Part shown: positions 22,300 to 31,306 of the stretch, piece after piece
Layout of the letters: each line of letters begins with the position of its first letter
How positions within the stretch are numbered: position 1 is the first letter of the stretch
NCBI GenBank assembly: GCA_963931865.1
Contig: OZ007515.1
Location: 1,353,318 to 1,417,317, forward strand
DNA length: 64,000 bases
Direction of reading: 5' to 3'
Origin: Axinella damicornis
Taxonomy: Eukaryota > Porifera > Demospongiae > Axinellida > Axinellidae
The notes under the pieces: generated by a model
Seen by the model: only the letters and a program-made list of their open reading frames with translations
What the model was told of the DNA's origin: nothing
Databases searched by the model: none
Translations under genes and position numbers: made by a program

Positions 22300-25200
22300 A
22301 CACCCACCCACCCCCTACCTAAACACCCTAACTTCATAGCCTATATACGTACACACACACACACAATACCCTCTCAGCCCAAGTGCATGGTGGTAGAGCT
22401 AGTGAAACTTCAAAACACAAGCCTGACGGTATGCATGAGGCACTAATGATATTCCTGGGGTTAGTGCTTATTGAGTGTGAAATTGGATTACTGTTCACAT
22501 CAACAGCTTACCTTTGATCGTGATGAATGCTTCAGCAGTTACCACTCCATCGTCGTTCTCTGCCATGCACCTATACCGCCCTCCATCCACGGCAGTCACT
22601 GGACTAATTGAAAGTGCTCCGCTGGGCAACACACGGGCGGAGGACGGGAATGAGGCGGTGGATAGCAATGAGGAGTGCACCCGCACCCACGAGATGGAGG
22701 GGGTGGGGTGGCCGGTGGCAGCACACTCCAGGATGACTGTACCCCCCACTATGACCTCTGTGTTAGGGGGAGCGAGGGTGATGTTAGGAGGGGCCGGGGA
22801 GGAGGTGGGGGCTGGGGGAGGGGAGAAGAACCACCTGAATGTTCAAGCCAATCTTCTAAACATGTGTCTACTCCGGAGACACTCTCTCTCAGACAAGCAT
22901 CGTGAGACTTTCAGCTTCACGATGTCACATCCAGCAATGTCCTTGGGACTTAGGTTCTGCATGAGCAGAAAGGTCATGCAGGACAGGCCGGGGAGGTGGG
23001 TGCATGACTTGATGTTAATTGGTGGGGTGTGGTTAAAGTCACATACCTGCTTAGGATGGCTGAAAGTACCTGTGGGAACAGTTTCAAGCCCAGCAACGGC
23101 AGGGAATATAGGTATGTCTATGCTTTCTAGAGACTGAGAGGGGGTCCACACCCAACAAGGATTTAATGTCAAAGGATATAGCTTCTAAGAAGCCTCTGCA
23201 TGGGTTCAGAGCAATGACACTTAAGGCAAAACATCAACCACTCAACATAGCATTCTACAGACCCACCTACACACAACTAGCTGTGCTGAGTGGTTGAAAT
23301 TGAAAAACAGCAATTTAGCAATTACAGTACTCCTATACTGTAATTGCTAAATTGCTGTTTTTCAATTCCAAAGCCTAGCCCACTCCCTCTTGATCACCTC
23401 CCGGGCCGGCCACCCCCTCTCAAGACCTCACTCTCCCTGCCACACACACACCTGTAATGTTCAGTTGAACTCCTATATATGGAGCATAATTCCGGGCACC
23501 ACTGACTGGGTTCACCCACCTACACACCACTATGCTACTGTAATTGCTAAACTGCCCACCCCCACCCCACCCCATCCCATGTCCCTCCCCTCTCCTAGCT
23601 CACGTCCCTCCCCTCGAGATATCCCTCCCCTAGCTCACTTCCCACCCTTCTCCTTCTCATTTCTCTAGCCCTCACCTCCCTCCCACGTGCACCCCTCTCC
23701 CTCTCATCTCTCCCAATCCCTTACCTCTCATCCCTCTCCCTCGATCACCCCTCTCCTTCTCATTTCTCTAGCCCTCACCTCCCTCCCACTTGCACCCCTC
23801 TCCCTCTCATCTCTCCCAATCCCTTACCTCTCATCCCTCTCCCTCGATCACCCCTCTCCTTCTCATTTCCCTAGCCCTCACCTCCCTCCCACCCCTCTCC
23901 CTCTCATCTCTCCCATCCCTCACCTCCCATCCCTCCGGGGGCCCCCTCCCCTTCACCTCCCAAACTGGTACCTCGAGCTCCCACCCATCTCTTTGTCATA
24001 CACAATGTATCTCTAGCCCTCAACTCCCTCCCACCCCTCAAACACACCTGTGATGTTGAGTTGCGCTTGCACAGAGCGTCTCCAGGCACCAGTGACTGGG
24101 TTCACCGCTACACACTGATACACACCAGTGTCGTCATGCATGGCATTGATCAGGTACAAGTTGCCAGCGGGCAGGACCTCCAACCCACCCCTAGCTTGCA
24201 AAGGAACACCGTCCTTCCTCCACTCTACCAGTGGCACAGGATTAGAGAAGGGGGGACGACAGTGAAGGACGACAGTGGTGCCAGCTGGGGCGACCGTGGG
24301 AGATGGGGAACGGAGGAACTCTGTCGTGATCCCTGTGGGGGAGTGCATGTATGGTAGGGTGTACGTGGTGTGTCATGTGTGGAGAGGGTGCTGTACATGT
24401 GTGCAGGAATGTTGCAAACTATTTTGGCAGCCACAGGTGTTACCTGTCCAGTGCAAACGGAACCTGTTCAGTGCCCAGGGAATATGGCTGCTCAGAATGG
24501 GTAATAGAGCTTAATTACAGGGGCAATACTGAGGTTGGCACCGCCATGTGACTAAAAGTATCGCTGGAAGTGCAGTCAGTAATTGTGCAGTGCAATTGTG
24601 CAGTGCAGACTAGAATCTCAGCTAGATATATGACACTATCCCTTTCAGGTTTCTTGTCCATTTCAAGGTTATGGAATTAAGGTTACGGGATACTCGTGCG
24701 CGCGCCGTGCGAAATGTATTGGGAAATTGTGGAGGACCGGAACAGTTAAATAGTGTTAATTAGTGTTGGCTCAACATTGGAGGGAGCCCCTTGGTGCGCA
24801 GGGCAAATTCTTTTGTGTATTGTAGTCTGGGTTTTTCTGAGATTGTGAAGTTCATTACTCTTCGGCTGCACTTTTAAGGACAAGTTACCGCTCGGGTCCG
24901 TTACAGAAATGTATACTTAAGCTCGCTAACCAAGAATCTCTGGTACGAACAGCGTGAGCAACTTGATACTGGAGGTGGAGGTGCGCTGTCACAAGGCACA
25001 GGGCATGACGGAAGCTTTTTTACCGATACGCTGTATAGCTGTGCAAAAACGAGCAGTTCAGTTCACCAAAAAGCCATCTTTTCTTGAGCGAGACAGCAGA
25101 TAAATTTGCCAGGGATTATGCTATCAAAGAAAGCTTCCGTCATGCCCTGCACCTTGTGACAGCGCACCTCCACCGCCAGAATCAAGTTGCTCACGCTCTT

Positions 25201-27052
25201 CGTACTAGAGATTTTTGGCTAGTGAGCTTAAGTATACATTTCCCTATACGTTTCGCACGGCGCGCGCACAAGTATCCCGTAACCTTAACCAATGAGAGCA
25301 CAGTACTTTCAATCATGCTGCTTTCTCATGCACATGCCAAACAGGAAACACATAATACTGTGCCCTCTCATGATTGGACAGGCACCTGTAATGATTGTGT
25401 TAATGATTGTGTGTGTATCAGGCACTAGTCCAGAGGTGGACATCTTTACTTGCATTCAACAATGGAATCACCTCCCAGGAGTTGGTATGGTAACAGGACC
25501 AAACCAAGAGTAGCAGTAGCCTCGTACCCAGGCCCCACCAGAGGCTAGACTAGCAGTAGCCTCGTACCCAGGCCCCACCAGAGGCTAGACTAGCAGTAGC
25601 CTCGTACCCAGGCCCCACCAGAGGCTAGACTAGCAGTAGCCTCGTACCCAGGCCCCACCAGAGGCTAGACTAGCAGTAGCCTCGTACCCAGGCCCCACCA
25701 GAGGCTAGACTAGCAGTAGCCTCGTACCCAGGCCCCACCAGAGGCTAGACTAGCAGTAGCCTCGTACCCAGGCCCCACCAGAGGCTAGACTAGCAGTAGC
25801 CTCGTACCCAGGCCCCACCAGAGGCTAGAGTAGCAGTAGCCTCGTACCCAGGCCCCACCAGAGGCTAGACTAGCAGTAGCCTCGTACCCAGGCCCCACCA
25901 GAGGCCAGAGTAGCATGCAGTAGCCTCGTACCCAGGCCCCACCAGAGGCTAGAGTAGCATGCAGTAGCCTCGTACCCAGGCTCCACCAGAGGCTAGAGTA
26001 GCATTAGCCTCGTACCCAGGCCCCACCAGAGGCTAGAGTAGCATGCAGTAGCCTCGTACCCAGGCTCCACCAGAGGCTAGAGTAGCAGTAGCCTCGTACC
26101 CAGCAGGCCCCACCAGAGGCCAGAGTAGGCAGGACTTGCTAGCTAGGTAACCATTCAGAGCAAAGTCATGTGTTGCATTGGAATGTGTCCACTCACTGGC
26201 ACGGGAGACGTTGGCGGGGCAGGTGTAGATGCCTTTTCCCCCTGGCAGTCCTACCAGACAGGAGTACAGATTGGCATGCTCTGATGCGTTGAATGCCGTG
26301 ATGTTCAGCTGGGACTCAACTGCAGAGATCTGCCCATCGTCACTGATGACCAGGAGGTCTGTGCCAGGGGGGGTCCCCACAAACCACTGTGTAAAGCTGG
26401 AGGTTGGGACAGAGCAGGAGAGAGTCACATTGGCCCCTGTGCGTACTGCCTGGCTGTGTGGCTCTTCAACTGTGAACTGTGAACCTGGGTTGGAAAATAA
26501 TTCATAGTTAATGCAGTGCTAGTAACGCAAGTAGTATAATAATATTTCCCACAGCAATGACAGAGTACTCATTGTCCATGCATTACACACAATAATAGCC
26601 AAACTTATGGTCAGATGGTGGCTCTGATAGCTAAATTGTGGAATTCTTGGCTGCATGGTCCAGCCAAGGGATGACTGGACAGGCATTTTACCTAACTTCA
26701 GTGGTTAGGAAGTAACGGAGGCACTGTGTAGCACAAGGAGAAATATTATGGTACACAACCACAGGGCATATGCACATGTGCAGGCCTGGTTGTTTTGACT
26801 GGAATGGAGGGACATTATCTGGATGGTCCAAGCAAGAGTTTAAGCAACCCACTGACTCCAAGATGCTTGCGGGATGAGGTACATAGAGATTTCCGTCTGC
26901 ACCTCACCCCACCCTTAGTCTGTCCCGGAACACTCGACTTGATCACTCACTCAATCACTCGGCTCTCTAAACTGTTCACTGATGAAACACTCACCTCCAT
27001 AATATACGCAGAAGACGAGAAACAGCCCGATCGTTCTGATACTGGGCACCAT
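15526..27052 (-). CDS. Gene A: four-Ig / 16-EGF / cadherin-like type I membrane protein
   Basis: Exons, 5' to 3': 26995-27052, 26197-26484, 24048-24332, 22512-22811, 21949-22035, 20515-20697, 17577-19565, 17006-17410, 16696-16863, 16245-16501, 15896-16048, 15526-15582. The total is 4230 nt, exactly 1410 codons with a TAA stop (1409 aa). Domains: signal peptide (1-20, MVPSIRTIGLFLVFCVYYGG), Ig1 (about 21-115), Ig2 (116-210), Ig3 (211-310), Ig4 (311-400, split by an intron inside the domain), 16 EGF repeats plus furin-like motif (401-1063), cadherin-like (1064-1198), TM (1199-1254), tail (1255-1409). All junctions from the signal exon to the tail are phase 1. The Reeler head of the paralogues is absent and replaced by Ig. 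The join of Ig4 to EGF rests on phase and GT-AG sites; two abutting genes remain possible. Confidence 0.7.
15716..15766. repeat. (CTAT)n microsatellite
   Basis: About ten CTAT units in the intron between the last two tail exons of gene A. The equivalent intron of gene C has a (CTAT)n run at about 42048-42087, showing that the 3' ends of A and C share ancestry. Confidence 0.9.
17577..19565 (-). CDS. Gene A EGF-array exon (16 repeats plus furin-like motif)
   Basis: 1989 nt, phase 1-1, 663 aa, exactly the length of gene D's array (58130-60118) and colinear with it repeat by repeat. Repeats run DPCQPDPC, DDCEGV, NECETI, DHCEP, DECESI, TPCDPN, NECMSD, DFCTSE, SFCTPT, PDCEPT, PFCEVD, DFCTED, EFCTAS, DFCMPD, PFCESE, SFCQPD, then EPCETSLYYYNGDC. 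Its 3' furin-like end marks it as an 'EGF2'-type array. Confidence 0.85.
19692..19766. mobile_element. TAGCCTCG-family foldback element in gene A intron
   Basis: A 75-bp hairpin: left end cagtttcattcccaggcccc, right end cctgggaacgaggcta, with cagct / agctg inside. It is flanked by gaatgcatg (19683-19691) and ggatgcatg (19767-19775), an 8-of-9 match as expected for a 9-bp target-site duplication. Confidence 0.7.
20515..27052 (-). CDS. Gene A Ig-domain head (signal peptide plus four Ig domains)
   Basis: Ig1 (26197-26484) has VTLSCSVP ... QWFVG ... LYSCLV. Ig2 (24048-24332) has VVLHCRP ... VEWRKDG ... GVYQCVAVN. Ig3 (22512-22811) has VILECAATGHPTPSISWV ... GRYRCMAEN. Ig4 is split: 21949-22035 supplies INLTCWISG and 20515-20697 supplies IWYKG ... 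RGLYECLALN. Each has the two disulphide cysteines and the tryptophan of I-set or V-set folds; the D.G.Y.C motif is clear in Ig2-Ig4. Exon edges are GTGAGT, GTGTGT, GTAAGC, GTATGA and GTAATG donors, all phase 1. The 87-nt exon 21949-22035 begins at CAG|TCCCTCCCCAG, chosen because only this acceptor keeps phase. Confidence 0.75.
20740..21225. repeat. GT-rich 24-bp minisatellite in gene A intron
   Basis: About 16 copies of gcaagtgtgtgtatgtgaca plus gggg, period 24, with CA/TA variants of one dinucleotide. Because 24 is a multiple of 3, long but meaningless ORFs run through it on both strands. It lies in the intron that splits Ig4 (20698-21948). Confidence 0.9.
21285..21530. repeat. 23-bp minisatellite (tcacatgcgcacacaatctct)
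   Basis: About ten copies of a 23-bp unit starting tcacatgcgcacacaatctc. The last copy is followed by its own inverse (atgcatgtgacaagagattg, near 21507-21526), so the array ends in a palindrome. Confidence 0.85.
21537..21590. repeat. Inverted repeat next to the 23-bp array
   Basis: Arms ggccagagcatttgcataag (from 21537) and cttatgcaaatgctctggcc (to 21590), with an inner palindrome gcaagatcttgc broken by one base. No terminator or ncRNA signature. Confidence 0.8.
22263..22297. repeat. Poly-C tract of 35 bases
   Basis: Uninterrupted C run in the intron between Ig3 and the first half of Ig4. The exact length should be treated with caution because such runs are poorly resolved in sequencing. 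Confidence 0.9.
23298..23367. repeat. Perfect 32-bp inverted repeat in gene A intron
   Basis: Arms 23298-23329 and 23336-23367 are exact complements (aattgaaaaacagcaattta at the left edge) around a 6-base loop. Confidence 0.8.
23452..23530 (-). pseudogene. Decayed partial duplicate of the Ig2 exon
   Basis: On the minus strand it reads a degraded C-terminal strand ending VQLNITG followed by the same GTGTGT donor as Ig2 at 24048. The VNPV-like segment is recognisable (VNPVSGA against VNPVTGA). The N-terminal two thirds, including the first cysteine and tryptophan, are missing, so it cannot form a domain. Confidence 0.6.
23690..23930. repeat. CT-rich tandem duplication (about 103-bp unit)
   Basis: Two long copies and a partial copy of a pyrimidine-rich unit beginning cacccctctccctctcatct, within the gene A intron. 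The whole stretch 23520-24040 is strongly CT-biased. Confidence 0.8.
24681..25284. mobile_element. 604-bp foldback element with TTAA target duplication (piggyBac-like ends)
   Basis: It begins ggttacgggatact at 24681 and ends agtatcccgtaacc at 25284. TTAA flanks it on both sides (24677-24680 and 25285-25288). The outer inverted arms run about 45 bp with few mismatches (GTGCGCGCGCCGTGCGAAA core). After a left-arm-only insertion of about 180 bp, the arms continue for about 110 bp more (agcgtgagcaacttgat and its complement). TTAA duplication is the signature of piggyBac-type insertion. There is no transposase, so it is non-autonomous. Confidence 0.75.
25511..26130. repeat. 40-bp minisatellite built on the TAGCCTCG transposon end
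   Basis: About 15 copies of a 40-bp unit containing tagcctcgtacccaggcccc then accagaggctagac. The first part is a one-base variant of the terminal inverted repeat of the TAGCCTCGTTCCCAGGCC foldback family. Right-hand copies carry small insertions (gcatgc, cag). It lies in the intron between Ig1 and Ig2. Confidence 0.95.
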
Positions 27053-27978
27053 GGTACAGAGCGCGTACACGTCCAGGGTTGGTAATTATATTAGGAGTTT
27101 AATAGACGTCTGCAGGCCTCTATCTCTGTTCCGTCAATGAAAGTGTCTTCTCTGCAGACTGCAGGTTCCTATCTCTGCTCTATCTGTCGTGTACGGCTAT
27201 GCACACGCCCACATCTCGCATTGATTGTGGGCGGGGCTGAGAGCAGAATTTGTACTTAGCCGAAAACCATTCACTTCCGTTATCAAAGACATGGAGGTCA
27301 ATATGGATTGGTCGAGTTCTCTATGATTGCTACATATCACTAGCCCGAGACACTGACGGTCAGTGTTCCACTATCTTCCAAACATGTATCACCATCCGGC
27401 ATGTGCCTATAGAGTTTGCACCTGTTATGCAGTGGATCACAGAAGTAGATCACTAGCTCCTTTGTTGTATGTACCACACTTGAAACAGGTGTTGATTATC
27501 ACAGAACTGGAAAGTCTGTTTTTATCCCACTGTACCAGTGATATTCACAACAAATACAACTGGTATTTTTCAACACATGTAATAATACATTGATCAAGGT
27601 AAAGATAAAACTCAGCAGCTGTAAGACAAACTAGCCCAAATGCCCAGCAACTAGGTAGCTGTTGGACACAACTAGCCTATAATTTTAGGAAGTGCTTCAC
27701 ATTAGCTGTAGTACATAACGATGTTGTTCTGTGACCAGAGTTTACTGTGCCAGCATGCATGTTACCTGTAGGTTGTCATTAAATGACAGAGGCACAGTCA
27801 CATTAGAGTTTGCATGGGGAATATGCATGAATAACTAGCTAACATGGCAATTTTTATGGGACCGAGGGAGATTGATAGGCAATATTATGTGTAGTACATT
27901 TAACTACATAATTATGCTAATCTCAACAAAATTAATGACAACCAACTAACTATATAGTTGCAGCATCTTATGATATTT
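27053..27978. other. Upstream region of gene A
   Basis: No intact gene. 27107-27190 carries the block tgcaggcctctatctctgtt shared with the gene 1 and gene B upstream regions, followed by gtgggcggggctgag (GC box). 27322-27600 is a frameshifted relic of an EGF exon 3' end. 27600-27978 matches the 3' flank of genes A and C. Confidence 0.6.
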
Positions 27979-29035
27979 AAGTAGTAGTGTCGTGTTTCTC
28001 GGGGGTTGGAGCAATCAGATCACAGTGCTTCTTCCCCTTCTGCAGGAAGTTCAGGAGATGGATTCTCAATAACAGTGTTAAAGTCTGTATTTATGAAGGT
28101 AATGGTAGAATTTGCATTGTCCACATGACCTGATGTTGCTGCAGTGTTGGTTGTGGCAGTGTTGATGTCCGTTTGGAATGCTGTCAGCTTCAGCACCCTG
28201 TCCAGTTGGTTTGTATATGCTGGTTATTTCTCTCTGTAGGAACAATACATAATTCTGCTTCCTTTTGAGCCACTACGATGACAATCATTTTTCCTTCGTA
28301 CTCCCCAGCTCGCACAGATGGTGTGCCTTCAGAGTACGTAGCTGCAATTGGTTCCATTTCCTAGTCCCTCAATACATGTTCCACCATTTTCACATGTGTG
28401 TGACATATACAGAAGTCCAAATCTGCACTGCAATTAGAGCCACTGAACCCAACATTGCAGTAATGTTGTCTCAATACCTGGTCCTTCACTGCATGTTCGA
28501 CAAGTGCTTGTTGTACAGAATTCAAGATCTACACCGCAGTTCGTACTAGAGAAACCAACAGCACAGCCACAAGACAAGTCGTCATGGTTCCAAATTCCTC
28601 ATTGCACGTCCCACCATTAAGACATGTAAAAGTGTCCTCAGTACAGAAATCTGCAACACTGCAGTTTGCACCAGTGAAACCAGCAGCACAATCACAAGTC
28701 GTCATGGTTCCAGATCCTTCAATACATGTCCATACATGTCCACCTCACAGAATGGAAGATCGAATTAACATGTTCTTCCATTGAATCCGTCAGCACAATT
28801 ACAGCTTGTTGCAGGTCCGTATTCTTCCATACATGTTCCACCGTTATCACAAGTGGTTGGTTCACAGTCTGGAGGGTCTGTTTCACACATCATTCCAGTG
28901 AAGCCAGTGGGACAGTCACATGTTATCGTTGCTCCTGTTCCTTCAATACAAGTTCCTCCATTCATGCAGGTTGTTGGTGTACAGAAGCTGAGATCTGTTG
29001 TACAGTTAGGTCCACTGAAACCTTCAGCACATAGC
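27979..29035 (-). pseudogene. Decayed family member: EGF array, cadherin-like, tail
   Basis: Minus-strand order 29035 to 27979: fragments of EGF repeats (SFCTPT, PDCEPT and PFCEV types readable at 28765-29030), then DFCTED, EFCTAS and DFCMPD fragments with insertions (tacatgtccatacatgtcca near 28726) and deletions; then a cadherin-like shred (about 28253-28330); then tail-exon sequence (28018-28250) closest to gene A 16245-16501; then a remnant of the terminal exon (27979-28003). The TM exon and most of the cadherin-like exon are missing, and frames shift repeatedly. It is a dead duplicate of a gene A-like 3' end. Confidence 0.75.
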
Positions 29036-29441
29036 TACACATGTATTCATGCACATTATAGCAGCAGCAACGTACACTTCCTCCTGTTGGCAGCAAACAC
29101 GAACATGGAACTTGAAGCATATACGGTTGTCTACCAGATTCAGGTTGATCTGATAGACATATTAGAAGTATACACTTGTCTGTTCCGTTGTTGATTCAAA
29201 CACGGAGATGAAACTATAGCTCCTGTGTAGCTAGCTGCTATGTGGCATGCATGTACAGTGTAGCTACCAGCAACAAACAAAATCATGTACAGTCTATCAT
29301 GTGCTATACTGCTATACCAATCACTAAATACACATGCATGCAAAGCATAGCGACCACATGCTAAAAACACAATACTCATCTATGACTACTATATAGCTAT
29401 AGCTACAACATAATTTCATCCTGGATTATAGTGATTGTTGT

Positions 29442-30213
29442 TCAGTGATCAGGCTGGTCATAAGGGATGGGTTCATAAGTATGATTCTCCTCCTCCTCAT
29501 CTTTTTCCAGCCTTGAGGAGCTAAAGTGTCCATAGGCGGGGTTACTTTCTATTACAATGTGGTCTGCTCTTGAAGGGACAACCTTCCCATAGGATGGATT
29601 ACGTTTCACCATACCAGCATCCCTGGCTGGTAACTGGGGGAGTTCATATGCATAGGGACTGCAAGGAACGAAAGTAATATGGAAGTGATCATAGCAACGT
29701 GATAGTTCAAACTACATGACAATCAATGAGAAGTTACCTGAAACTCTTCTGCTTCCTTGTTCTCAGTACCAGAATAAGTACCACAAGAACGGTACTACCT
29801 ACTATCAGTAGGACGCAGACAGCTCCTATAGCTCCTCCAAGTGCTGCAACATTTACACCACCTAGTCCACCAGTTACTGTAGATTCACAATCCCCAGCTT
29901 CAAGTGATTCGAGTTGTGTAGGACATGATGGGTCTACATCGAGCCTTGTTGAATCAACAGTGATTAATACTGAAGCTGTTCCACTTCGTGCCCATGCTGA
30001 AACAAGTGCCACTGTGCCATCTGCTGTGTATGGATCACCCCTGAAGTTATTGTAAACAATCTCTGCCCTAAAAACAACTGTATTCTCAGCACTTCTGCAG
30101 CTAAACTCAAAGTTTGGTATGTTTGCTTCAGTAAAGTTGCATGAGCAATCCCTCTGGACCAACTGCACCACCGCAGACACAATGTTGACGATTTTTTGAT
30201 CCCTATTTTCATC
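29442..30213 (-). CDS. Gene B SEA-like, transmembrane and NPxY tail exons
   Basis: Exon 29738-30213 encodes about 110 ectodomain residues (KIVNIVSAVVQLVQ, CSCNFTEANIPNFEFSCR, TASVLITVDSTRLDVDPSC) with SEA-like pattern but no GSVVV autocleavage motif, then the helix VAALGGAIGAVCVLLIVGST continuing to VLILVLR and TRKQK. Exon 29442-29658 encodes the tail: SPYAYELPQLP, NPSYGKV, NPAYGHFSS, HTYEPIPYDQPDH and stop. NPxY motifs bind PTB domains or clathrin adaptors; this tail is tyrosine-rich, in contrast with the other family members. Confidence 0.7.
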
Positions 30214-31268
30214 CTGAAAAAAAAAACAAAGAAAGAAACAAACAAACAGACCTCTTGTCATGTGGACCATATTCACTGTTGCCTCATACAACTTACCACC
30301 CATGCCACGCAGTCTCTCACTGGCTTCAGCCTGAGCTGAAAGTATGCAGTTGTGGTTACAGGAACTGTACAAGGGAGATCAAGCACATTATCTTTACGGA
30401 TGTGTGGTGGTGTGTATTGGTAGAGTAAGCGTCTCAAGTGCTCATCTCAGGCACTGTCCTGGGTTTGAATCCCACTAAAGCCCTTGGTTTTTCTTTTGAA
30501 GGGTGGTTCACCTTAAGAAATGGAATTTGCCCTTCCAGACCAGAAAAGCAAGATTGACCAATACCAATTATGGTAGCAATGATGTCATATTACCACCCCT
30601 CGTTAATGGGGCCCAGGACCCGCATGAAAACCTTCTGCATTGGAGATGTGGCATTCCTGGGTTATCAAATCAAAGTGAAGTGAACTAAACATGCATGACC
30701 ATTTGTCCTGAATGCTGGCACAATCCTACCTGTCATGTTATCAATCGGCTCCACAACTGGGAAGGAGAAAGTTAATTGGAATCAGTGATGAATGTTGAGG
30801 AGTGGGTTGCTAATGGATGCTCACCGGTGGTGGTTGGGTTAGTGTAAGCACTGGAGGTGAACACACTGTACTGTCGCTGAGCTAAGGGAGCTCTGCGAAC
30901 ACGGCTCTTTGCAGCGCTCTGGGAGGAGGAGGTAAATTGATTTAGTAGATAGACAGATAGACGAATAGATACATAGATAGATAGGGCTGGGAGAAGCAAT
31001 TTTTTTTATTGCTGCAGCCAACACTGATGATGGCAGTGTCTACAGACACTGTGTTCCTCCACAGAGGTTGTGAAGCAGCTGAAAAAAATCATGCTGAGTG
31101 TGGAAAACACCCTTCGTCATCTTTCACTGTACTGCCACCGCTTCTGCTTCCCACATTATTTATACACAAGCAACAAGACATTTCTAAAGCATTATGGTCA
31201 AGCCATGGCCTGAATGGACGGAGTGTTTCCAAAACCCTGTAGATAGATTGATCGATCGATCGCTAGAG

Positions 31269-31306
<38 letters not shown>

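Noticed and set aside
25084..25428. 114-codon plus-strand ORF (MSETADKFARDYAIK...) as a gene
   Set aside because: Most of it is the right arm of the TTAA foldback element; the arm's inverted copy reads through the same sequence in the opposite direction with no domain.
25511..26130. CRISPR-like array
   Set aside because: Direct tandem 40-bp units without unique spacers, in a eukaryotic intron; it is a minisatellite.
30277..30296. Strong GTAAGT donor at 30291-30296 as the end of gene B's short exon
   Set aside because: Phase 1 at that donor does not match the phase 0 acceptor at 30213; the GTGAAT donor at 30271-30276 keeps frame, though only RNA can settle it.
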